Source: Pseudoalteromonas luteoviolacea NCIMB 1944
GTDB lineage: Bacteria > Pseudomonadota > Gammaproteobacteria > Enterobacterales > Alteromonadaceae
Direction: 5' to 3'
DNA: 64,000 nt
Assembly (NCBI RefSeq): GCF_001625565.1
Contig: NZ_AUXS01000044.1
Location: forward strand, 62,001-126,000
The notes under the pieces were generated by a model, which was given only the letters and a program-made list of their open reading frames with translations, was not told where the DNA came from and ran no database searches. Numbering within the stretch: the stretch's first letter is position 1; each line of letters starts with the position of its first letter. Positions 1-6,539 of this stretch are shown one piece after another. Made by a program: the position numbers and the translations under genes.

Positions 1-233
1 TCTACAACACCTCCATCACTTTCAAAGCCCAATTTTACAAAAGCGTCATTGGGATATCTTAAAAACAATATTCTAAATTCGTCTAACGACGCTTTTGCCA
101 GCGCAATAGCCTCTAATACAAGGGGATCATTGGGATCGGTCTCAATTGGCGGAAAGTCCTGAGACTCTGAACTGTATCGGTTATGTAACCAAAAACCTGC
201 GAGAATAATGACAATTATTAAACCCCAGTACAT
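1..233 (-). CDS. DUF2314-like membrane-anchored protein, 3' end outside window
   Basis: The reading frame is open from an ATG at 233 to the window edge, so only the first 77 residues are seen. An AGGAG ribosome site lies just upstream of the ATG. The N-terminus is a single hydrophobic helix (about residues 3-14). It is followed by an acidic/proline linker, then a segment with the pattern A-x-A-x-x-S-L-x-x-F and later K-L-G-F-E-S-D-G-G. That order (alanine-rich helix, then a hydrophobic strand ending in an acidic-glycine turn) is what I remember of DUF2314 proteins, which have no established function. The family assignment is from memory on a partial sequence, so confidence is moderate; the reading frame itself is well supported. 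Confidence 0.5.
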   Translation of the reverse strand, partial: MYWGLIIVIILAGFWLHNRYSSESQDFPPIETDPNDPLVLEAIALAKASLDEFRILFLRYPNDAFVKLGFESDGGVV

Positions 234-545
234 ATTTTCTCCTAGCCACCTCATTTCCATATATTAAGTGCAATTATTTAACACAAACTAAGACAAATCA
301 TAGACCAATAACACCTAACTTGAATTAATTTTGTAGTTAAGAAGGGGGGAGGTTAGTGATGAGTAAGCTACTTAATTCGCCACGTTATGCAGTCAGAAGT
401 GCATGGCACACGGTTACGACGGCTACAGACAGTAAAGACCCTAGTGTTTGGATACAACAGGTCAACATCCCATATGTAAACAAATGCAAAAATTAGAATT
501 TTCACAATCATTTACAATAAAAATATTAATTATATAAAATGTGCC
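234..545. other. Intergenic, one candidate micro-ORF
   Basis: No recognised gene family is present in this gap between two minus-strand genes. The only thing of note is a short plus-strand frame with a strong ribosome site, listed separately at 359-496. I see no tRNA, repeat or clear terminator. Confidence 0.5.
359..496 (+). CDS. Candidate 45-residue small protein
   Basis: An ATG at 359 is preceded by a very purine-rich run (GAAGGGGGGAGG), an almost ideal Shine-Dalgarno at about the right distance. The frame stays open for 45 codons to a TAG at 494-496. The product is polar, with no membrane segment and no recognised motif; it holds a few tryptophans and threonine pairs. It lies on the strand opposite both neighbours, in otherwise empty DNA. 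It could be a real small protein, a leader peptide or the remnant of a longer gene. Only the strong ribosome site supports it. Confidence 0.3.
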   Translation: MSKLLNSPRYAVRSAWHTVTTATDSKDPSVWIQQVNIPYVNKCKN

Positions 546-929
546 TTAAGCCGTTCTTTTTTGTTCTCGCTTAGCTTGTTTTCGGCGCATACTATTGCCA
601 AGTAAATCCTCTCTACTCACCAAAAACCCACAAATACTACTGACTACAATGTAGATACCATACATAGACCCTATGTAAACCCAATCATTTTCACTGGTCA
701 AAAGTGATAGATTCGTACCATCATTCACAAACATCACGTTAATAATTGAGAATACAAAAACAGCGCGATAATACAGTGCGTGTCCTAAATGGCTGGCAAA
801 AGCTGCGACAAGTAAGGAAAATAAGGCTAAATAGAAACCAATAACCGAATTGGCACCCGGTTGATAACTTGGGTAGATGGCAAATATCGAAATCAATACC
901 GAGATCCATCCCGATAGGTGATAAATCAT
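546..929 (-). CDS. Small integral membrane protein, four predicted helices
   Basis: A 127-residue protein starting at an ATG. It contains about four hydrophobic stretches (near residues 5-20, 28-50, 54-68 and 84-104) and a very basic C-terminal tail rich in Arg and Lys. The tail should stay in the cytoplasm by the positive-inside rule. The size and the evenly spaced helices fit small YgjV-like inner-membrane proteins, but I cannot confirm a family and give no function. It stands alone, with the downstream partial gene in the same direction about 310 bases away. Confidence 0.6.
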   Translation of the reverse strand: MIYHLSGWISVLISIFAIYPSYQPGANSVIGFYLALFSLLVAAFASHLGHALYYRAVFVFSIINVMFVNDGTNLSLLTSENDWVYIGSMYGIYIVVSSICGFLVSREDLLGNSMRRKQAKREQKRTA

Positions 930-1037
930 TTTCAGTTCCTTTGAATTAAAATGTTATTTTTTGTAAACCAAAGTATTTGGCGATTATGGTAGATGTAATG
1001 CAATTTCGCAACTCCTTTGAGGTGACATACATGAAGG

Positions 1038-1604
1038 TTAATTTGTTAAAATTGCCGATACACGATTTTTTAATGCAGGAATTGCATTTATTTCAAACCA
1101 TGGATTCTGCTTTAACCAATATAAATTACGTGGACTCGGATGTGGTATGGGCATTTGCTCAGGCATGAAACTTGCCCACTCTCTAACTGTGTCTGTTACA
1201 TTAGTAAAGCCTTCTAAGTGGTATGCTTGCGCATACTGTCCAATCACTATCGTAAACTCAATATTGTTAAACTCAGCGAGTAATTTTTTTCGCCATGTAG
1301 CTGCACAGATTTTAGGGGGGGCTTTATCTCCAGATTTGCCCTTCCCCGGATAACAGAACGCCATTGGGACAATAGCAAACAAGGATGGATCGTAAAATTG
1401 CAGCTCGCTAACGCCTAACCATGCCCGCAACTTTTTACCACTGGCATCATTGAACGGTTTCCCTGTTTTGTGGACACTCATACTTGGAGCCTGACCCGCA
1501 ATGAGTATTTTCGCTCGCGCGCTTCCCTGTACGACAGGAGAGGGATCATGTTCAAATTGTGCACTGCACAGGCGGCATTGCGCTATTTCATTTAATAAGC
1601 TCAT
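1038..1604 (-). CDS. Uracil-DNA glycosylase family protein
   Basis: About 188 residues. The first part carries CRLC (a Cys-x-x-Cys pair) followed by a strand reading ILIAGQAPS, the glycine-rich active-site loop of the uracil-DNA-glycosylase superfamily. Further on come NDASGKKLRAWLG and, near the C-terminus, HPSPRN, which corresponds to the conserved HPSP motif of the family. Enzymes of the superfamily remove uracil or deaminated bases from DNA. This subgroup is widespread in proteobacteria but I know of no defined substrate. A TTG ten codons upstream (1634) would extend the frame, but the ATG at 1604 gives the expected N-terminus; neither start has a strong ribosome site. Stand-alone gene. 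Confidence 0.8.
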   Translation of the reverse strand: MSLLNEIAQCRLCSAQFEHDPSPVVQGSARAKILIAGQAPSMSVHKTGKPFNDASGKKLRAWLGVSELQFYDPSLFAIVPMAFCYPGKGKSGDKAPPKICAATWRKKLLAEFNNIEFTIVIGQYAQAYHLEGFTNVTDTVREWASFMPEQMPIPHPSPRNLYWLKQNPWFEINAIPALKNRVSAILTN

Positions 1605-1917
1605 AAAAATATCTTGTAATGCTAGGGTGTTCAATCGTCAGTAAAAATAGACCGATTGAAGCAAATAAAAATTCGCCCAATTAATAAACTTTTTCAAATA
1701 CAGAGCTTGCGCTGCACACATAGAATAAATTAGTTTTCAAAATAAAGATTGTATTACCAATAAATTAATTTCACCTCTTTTTTGTAGCCAAAGTTTTAAC
1801 AGTTCTCTTTCGGACCCAGATAGTTGTACATTAGGCGCATTTAGTAATGATAACTACTGTCATTTACAACACTATTCGTAGATAATCATCGATCTGATAA
1901 AAAACTTTAGGAACATT
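1605..1917. other. Divergent promoter region with Fur-box-like sites
   Basis: Promoter region between the glycosylase-like gene and the iron-uptake trio. It is AT-rich, and its right third holds two sequences resembling Fur half-sites, one near 1843-1861 and a GATAATCAT near 1879. No other gene or repeat is seen. Confidence 0.5.
1843..1861. promoter_or_regulatory. Candidate Fur box upstream of the iron trio
   Basis: This 19-bp stretch contains AATGATAA and matches the classical Fur consensus (GATAATGATAATCATTATC) at about 13 of 19 positions by eye. A second partial match, GATAATCAT, follows near 1879. Both lie within 80 bases upstream of the start at 1918, where a repressor would block the promoter. 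The downstream gene trio usually accompanies siderophore uptake, so iron repression is expected. Binding is inferred, not shown. Confidence 0.5.
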
Positions 1918-2217
1918 ATGTCACAAGCCGATAATGCTTTGACTTTTCAGTACAGGCTGAGCGTTTTGTCCCGATTTTGCGCTGCAATTTTGGGCGGTTA
2001 CTTTTTTACTGCTTACAGTATTTCTTTGTTAAGTCTGTTGCTTCCCACAAGCAAAGTAGATGCCGTTTTGTACAGCGTGTGCTTGAGCATTTTAATTTAC
2101 AGCTGTGTATTCATTGCCGTATTTTCCGTCCGCTCACTCATACATATCTGGGCTGCACTTGTTGTTAGCATAGGTGCCATAGCATTACTCATAGGCTATA
2201 TTCAGGGGGGATCATGA
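1918..2217 (+). CDS. DUF3649-type small membrane protein (iron uptake trio)
   Basis: A 99-residue protein with three hydrophobic segments (about 22-44, 51-68 and 75-95) and almost no soluble domain. In proteobacteria, short proteins of this kind (DUF3649) sit directly before a PepSY-type membrane protein and a DUF3325 protein in siderophore-uptake loci; the same order is seen here. Its stop codon overlaps the next start by the ATGA motif at 2214-2217, so the two are translationally coupled. A Fur-box-like sequence precedes it. Individual function is unknown; participation in iron release or siderophore reduction at the inner membrane is inferred from context. Confidence 0.75.
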   Translation: MSQADNALTFQYRLSVLSRFCAAILGGYFFTAYSISLLSLLLPTSKVDAVLYSVCLSILIYSCVFIAVFSVRSLIHIWAALVVSIGAIALLIGYIQGGS

Positions 2218-3803
2218 AAGATAGCTTTTTTCGATCTATGACTTGGTTACATACATGGGTTGGCCTCTTGATGTGCTGGTTGTTATTTTTAATATTCTTT
2301 GCCGGCACTATTAGTTTTTTCCGTCATGAAATTAGCCTGTGGAATCAACCAGCTGTGCACAGTATCGAAAATAACAAAGTACAGCAAAGTGCATTGATCG
2401 ATGCGGGGTTAGAATATTTAGGGAAAACAGCACCTGATGCCAACCGTTGGTGGATTGGTCTACCATCACCTAGGCAGCCTGAAGTGCAAGTTTCTCATCG
2501 ACATAGTCAACCAGATGGTCAGCGTGATAAATGGATCGATGAGCGGTTAGATCCAAATACGCTTAATCAAGTTGATGGTCTCGTCGATACCCGAGGTGGT
2601 AACTTCTTTTACCGGTTACACTTTGACTTACACTATATGGACCGTAAATTGGCACGCTGGCTAGTATGTCTTGCTTCCTTATTTATGCTAATAGCGCTTA
2701 TTTCAGGCATTGTAATTCACAAGCGTATCTTTAAAGATATGTTCCAGTTTAGGCCTCAAAAAGGCGTCAGGGCATGGCTAGATGCACACAACTTGTCTTC
2801 TGTTCTTGCGCTTCCTTTTCATCTCATGATCACCTATACGGGACTAGTGACATTAATATTCATGCTCTTTCCCGACCCTGCAAACACCTTATATGAAGAT
2901 GGTGTTAAAGGGTTCAGAGCTGATTTTTATCCTGAGCGTCAGCGCACAGAAGCGACAGAACAACAGTTATCCACTCCAGCCTTTAACAGTGCTTTTGAGC
3001 ATTTTCGTCTCAATTGGCCTGAACAAAAAATTAAGCGCGTCATCGTTGACCATCCAAGTAATATGAGCGCAACTATCAAAATATATGGCGACAATGGTAC
3101 TCTGATCCGCGATGAACACCCATACTGGCAATACTCTGGTACAACAGGAGAACTGCTAAAAACAGCACGACTAGACCCCAGTAGTGGGGAAGTTTTATAC
3201 GGTGGCATGATTGCAGTTCATAGCGGGAGACTTGCTCACCCTGGCTTGCGGTGGCTTTACTTCATCTGTGGTATCGCTGGCTGCATTATGATTGCATCTG
3301 GCTGTATCATGTGGGCAAAACGCATCAGAGAGCGCCTAAAACCGGAGCAATCTCCCAGCTTTGGTCTAAAGCTTGTCGAAGCTCTGAACCTTGGTACCAT
3401 CATGGGATTGCCTTTAGCTACTGCTGGTTTCTTTTATGCAAATAGACTCTTGCCAGCAGACATTGCAGATCGCGCTGAAAAAGAAATTTTGGCCTTCTTT
3501 ATCGTGTGGCTAGCATCTGCGATTGCCGCGGGGATCCGAAGAAATAAACGTGTCTGGCAAGGCTTCGCTTACCTCAATGCCATTACTTGGCTACTACTGC
3601 CTATTTGTAACGCACTCACCACTAATGGAAACTTAATGACTTACATCGTGGAGGGTAAATGGATCCTAGCGAGCTTTGATCTTGCGTTTTTGGCTACCGC
3701 TGCGGCTTTTGCTCTACAAGGTAAAAAGCTCTCATCTAAGGTAAATGCAGTGAAGGTAAAGCCAGCTCAAAAGCGTACTTTAAATAGGGAGCAAAAAGCA
3801 TGA
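2214..3803 (+). CDS. PepSY-associated TM helix protein (iron/siderophore reductase-like)
   Basis: 529 residues with an N-terminal helix (about 12-33), a large periplasmic section, and further helices near 145-167, 195-218, 340-362 and in a cluster at about 395-505. Conserved histidines sit in or near the helices (for example in LRWLYF and HKRIF contexts and DAHNLSS), as in PepSY_TM proteins related to PiuB. Some members of that family act as inner-membrane ferric-siderophore reductases. The middle part contains the typical G-x-L-L-x-T-A-R-L-D-P strand. The start overlaps the preceding gene by 4 bases and the stop overlaps the next gene by 4 bases, so all three form one coupled operon. The iron role is inferred from family and from the Fur-like site. 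Confidence 0.85.
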   Translation: MKDSFFRSMTWLHTWVGLLMCWLLFLIFFAGTISFFRHEISLWNQPAVHSIENNKVQQSALIDAGLEYLGKTAPDANRWWIGLPSPRQPEVQVSHRHSQPDGQRDKWIDERLDPNTLNQVDGLVDTRGGNFFYRLHFDLHYMDRKLARWLVCLASLFMLIALISGIVIHKRIFKDMFQFRPQKGVRAWLDAHNLSSVLALPFHLMITYTGLVTLIFMLFPDPANTLYEDGVKGFRADFYPERQRTEATEQQLSTPAFNSAFEHFRLNWPEQKIKRVIVDHPSNMSATIKIYGDNGTLIRDEHPYWQYSGTTGELLKTARLDPSSGEVLYGGMIAVHSGRLAHPGLRWLYFICGIAGCIMIASGCIMWAKRIRERLKPEQSPSFGLKLVEALNLGTIMGLPLATAGFFYANRLLPADIADRAEKEILAFFIVWLASAIAAGIRRNKRVWQGFAYLNAITWLLLPICNALTTNGNLMTYIVEGKWILASFDLAFLATAAAFALQGKKLSSKVNAVKVKPAQKRTLNREQKA

Positions 3804-4135
3804 TTTATGGCTTGGCAACACTATTGTGCTTCGGTGCATTTTACGCATTTGCAATGGCCAAAACCCCTCATTACAAAAGCGTATTTGGCTCTAGGCCAAG
3901 CCAAAAACAAACTCAACAGTTTAAACTTGCTGCCTGGATCATTATTTTACTAAGTTTTCTAGTCAATTTAACGCAAGCTATTGGTTACGGTAGTTTAATG
4001 TTTTGTGGACAAATGGCGCTTTCAGTATTGCTAATTGCACTGTGTGTTACATACAAACCGCATTGGCTGAGATCACTTTTATACGTACTTCCTATCACAA
4101 CTGGTGCTTTGGCAATTCTAATTGCTGTTCTGTAA
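3800..4135 (+). CDS. DUF3325-type membrane protein (iron uptake trio)
   Basis: 111 residues with an N-terminal helix, a basic stretch (HYKSVFGSRPSQKQ) and three more helices to the C-terminus. Length and layout fit DUF3325, the third member of the DUF3649-PepSY-DUF3325 set. Its ATG overlaps the previous stop (ATGA at 3800-3803). No enzymatic motif is visible; it is probably an accessory inner-membrane subunit. A 9-bp-stem hairpin follows the stop codon at once. Confidence 0.75.
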   Translation: MIYGLATLLCFGAFYAFAMAKTPHYKSVFGSRPSQKQTQQFKLAAWIIILLSFLVNLTQAIGYGSLMFCGQMALSVLLIALCVTYKPHWLRSLLYVLPITTGALAILIAVL

Positions 4136-4142
4136 CCTATTT

Positions 4143-4173
4143 CAGCGGCTGCGCATCGAGCTGACAGCCGCTG
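4143..4173 (+). terminator. Hairpin after the iron trio
   Basis: CAGCGGCTG (4143-4151) and CAGCCGCTG (4165-4173) can form a perfect 9-bp stem with a 13-base loop, eight bases after the DUF3325 stop. The following sequence is only weakly T-rich, so it may be a poor intrinsic terminator or just an RNA-stabilising hairpin. It abuts the first copy of the repeat array. Confidence 0.45.
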
Positions 4174-4744
4174 AGATCACTATTTTACTAGCCTCACCAT
4201 CAACTCCAGATAAAACCCCAACTTTTTTGGCTCCATTTACCCCTTAAGTTAGTAAAAAATTGATCTTGTTTGATAAACAAGTGCACTAAGCTAGTAAAAA
4301 CCTGATCTCTCAACTGTATTCACCTTCTTACTGTTAGTAAAATTGTGATCTGTGACTGTTCGCTTAGTAAAAATATGATCTCTCTTCAATAATTACTCAC
4401 TGTATGTTAGTAAAAATATGATCTCGTTGTAAGTTAAATTAATTCCAGTACGCTGAAATACATAGCCTTTATAGCTTCAGGCAAATATTTTGATTAAATA
4501 ACAATCACGAGTTAGTAAAAATTTGATCTGTAAGATATCAACTCACTTTTTTACTAAGTATTGCTCTATTAGTTAGTTAAATTCTGATCTCATCGAGCTT
4601 AACTTAGTAAAAACCTGATCTCTTCAATATGATCTGTACAATAAAAAGGTGCGAACAGCGGTATTTGAGGGAGATAAATATCCTTGGTATTAGCGTGACA
4701 GCAAAGTTTATTGTATTTAAATTCAGTTCGTAAAATAATGATCT
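4174..4744 (+). repeat. Array of ten 18-bp GATC-containing repeats
   Basis: The motif TTAGTAAAAANNTGATCT occurs nine times in one orientation, starting at 4249, 4291, 4334, 4364, 4407, 4512, 4573, 4604 and 4727. One inverted copy lies at 4174-4191. Copies differ mostly at the two central positions; 4573 has TTAGTTAAA and 4727 has TTCGTAAAA. Start-to-start distances are 42, 43, 30, 43, 105, 61, 31 and 123 bases, so most copies, though not the last, lie close to whole helical turns. Every copy ends in a Dam site. The array fills a gap between two convergent genes, with no transposase, replication gene or cas gene beside it. It could be a protein-binding array, an iteron set or the end of a decayed transposon. 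Confidence 0.85.
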
Positions 4745-4816
4745 GGGCTGTATATACTCAAAGAGGTGCCATATGTCATAGCTACAATTTATGTACATAC
4801 GACACCTTTTCTGCTG

Positions 4817-6475
4817 TCAGTCCTCGTTTTTTGACCAATCTAACTGCATATCCCACTTAAACTGCCGTTCATCTCGCAGAGGTGCCTGTGAATCATCCAC
4901 TTGCTCAAGTACATTTTTCGCTTTCACCATGGTTGCATCGCGGCCAAATAGATAGCTTTGTTCTTTGACTATCGTTAGATATGCTTTATTTAAGGCCAAT
5001 GCACGTTCTTTGGAGGGAGTGATAAGCTCGTACAAATTAACCGCTTTTTGTACTTTCTCTTTATCGACTTTGCCACCAGTAAACCACTTTTTAAGCATTT
5101 CTTGGTTTTGGCGGAATTCATCCCCCCCACCTACACGAGACATATAAGTAAGAAACTCACCTTGCTTTTCACCAAGGTTGGGAACATCTTTTTGAGTTTT
5201 TAAGTTGATGTAACCCCATCCAGCAGCCCCTTCGACCTTGCGAGCAAATGAAAATGTTTGGTCATAAGTTGAACCAACGGTCTTATGGCATCCATTGCAA
5301 AATGCCAATTCCTGAGCATGTTGAGGACGCAGCTCACCTTGGCTGTCTTCAATATAGCCATTGATTGTCCAGCCAAACGTATTGTTTATGCCCTTGTCTC
5401 CTAAATATAGCGTGATAGGTAGCTTTTCGAACTCTTTTTCTTTCGCTTCTCGATAGTATGAGGCTGCAATCTCTTGATTCGTTTTAAAGTTATGCTTTTT
5501 CATATAGCGCAACTCTTTTAACCTCGGCGCATTATAAATATTGCCTTGTTTATCAACCCCTAAGTACCGAACTGTATGCAATAATTCCGTGCCTTCGGGA
5601 TAGAGCATGTGTGCTAATGGTGCGTTTGCATCCCCGACATATTGAGCTTGTTTTTTTATTAGGACTATCTCTGTCAACTGCCCATCATTATTAAGATCTT
5701 GTCCAATATGCTGTTCTGAAATAGCAGGGACAGAGATCTCATTAAGACCTTTTAGTGCCAGCTCGGTTAAGCTTAGGTTTGCCAAGTATACATCTTTGTT
5801 ATATTGGCCTTTTAAGGTTTGAAAATTACGAGGTAGCCGTATCATTACGTCGCCAGTAGAGCCATTCGTAGGCCAAAATGTACTGGGAAAAGGCTTATAG
5901 TTAAACGCAACCCAGCCGCTGCCGTCACGCGCAAAGCCAAGCTCATCAAATGCTTTTTCTGGATATGCTAAGTTTTCAAGAGGTGTAATTTCACCTCGCC
6001 AATCACTACGCTGAGTCATTTTTTCGATAAATGGGGTATAGTTATCTTGTTCAATCCAGTTAGTAATTTCTTGATCTGAGATTGTTTTGATAAGGTCTGA
6101 ACGATCGATAAATAAGTTTTTCCAGTGGTTTGTTAAACCCAGATCTGAAAATTCGTAATCACCTTGCAGATCACCATCATTCATAACATTTGGGCGCTTT
6201 TTTTCTCCGTGATATGACTGATGACAGGCGTAACACGGGTTATTTACTCCCTCTGTTTTGGTATAGCACTGCGGTGGGATCACCGATTCTGGATTGTATA
6301 CTTCATCGTGCTCAATATACGCCATCGCCGGAATATCATCACCCGGTTGGTATGGTGCACCTTGACTCGCTAACACATCTTCTGTTGGTAAAATTTTGCT
6401 CTGCTCAGGTGCATCAGTACACCCAGCTAATAAAACTAAGGTTGCCAGTGTTGAAATAAGTAATGGGTATTGCAT
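4817..6475 (-). CDS. Dihaem c-type cytochrome lipoprotein
   Basis: About 552 residues. The N-terminus is a lipoprotein signal ending in LLAGC (Cys19 from the chosen ATG). Two haem-binding motifs are present: CYACH at about 81-85 and CNGCH at about 391-395. The protein is therefore expected to be an envelope-anchored electron-transfer protein; no catalytic family is recognised for the rest. An in-frame ATG nine codons upstream exists (6502), but it would put the start against a strong terminator; GGAAG precedes the ATG at 6475 at a good distance. It follows the PhoX-like gene in the same direction, with the terminator between them, so co-expression would need read-through. Confidence 0.75.
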   Translation of the reverse strand: MQYPLLISTLATLVLLAGCTDAPEQSKILPTEDVLASQGAPYQPGDDIPAMAYIEHDEVYNPESVIPPQCYTKTEGVNNPCYACHQSYHGEKKRPNVMNDGDLQGDYEFSDLGLTNHWKNLFIDRSDLIKTISDQEITNWIEQDNYTPFIEKMTQRSDWRGEITPLENLAYPEKAFDELGFARDGSGWVAFNYKPFPSTFWPTNGSTGDVMIRLPRNFQTLKGQYNKDVYLANLSLTELALKGLNEISVPAISEQHIGQDLNNDGQLTEIVLIKKQAQYVGDANAPLAHMLYPEGTELLHTVRYLGVDKQGNIYNAPRLKELRYMKKHNFKTNQEIAASYYREAKEKEFEKLPITLYLGDKGINNTFGWTINGYIEDSQGELRPQHAQELAFCNGCHKTVGSTYDQTFSFARKVEGAAGWGYINLKTQKDVPNLGEKQGEFLTYMSRVGGGDEFRQNQEMLKKWFTGGKVDKEKVQKAVNLYELITPSKERALALNKAYLTIVKEQSYLFGRDATMVKAKNVLEQVDDSQAPLRDERQFKWDMQLDWSKNED

Positions 6476-6500
6476 TTGTATGACTTCCATTTTTAATGCC

Positions 6501-6524
6501 AAAAAAAGCGGTGCGCAGCACCGC
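6501..6524 (-). terminator. Intrinsic terminator after the PhoX-like gene
   Basis: Read on the minus strand, GCGGTGC and GCACCGC form a 7-bp GC-rich stem with a 3-base loop (6508-6524), followed by seven T residues (6507-6501). It starts 15 bases after the PhoX-like stop and ends about 25 bases before the cytochrome start, so it should uncouple the two genes. Confidence 0.85.
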
Positions 6525-6539
6525 CTCAGTAACTAATTG

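Noticed and set aside
4249..4744. CRISPR array
   Set aside because: Repeats are only 18 bp and degenerate, gaps vary from 12 to over 100 bases, and no cas gene is near.
4604..4798. 64-codon minus-strand frame in the repeat region
   Set aside because: No ribosome site, low-complexity hydrophobic product, overlaps two repeat copies.
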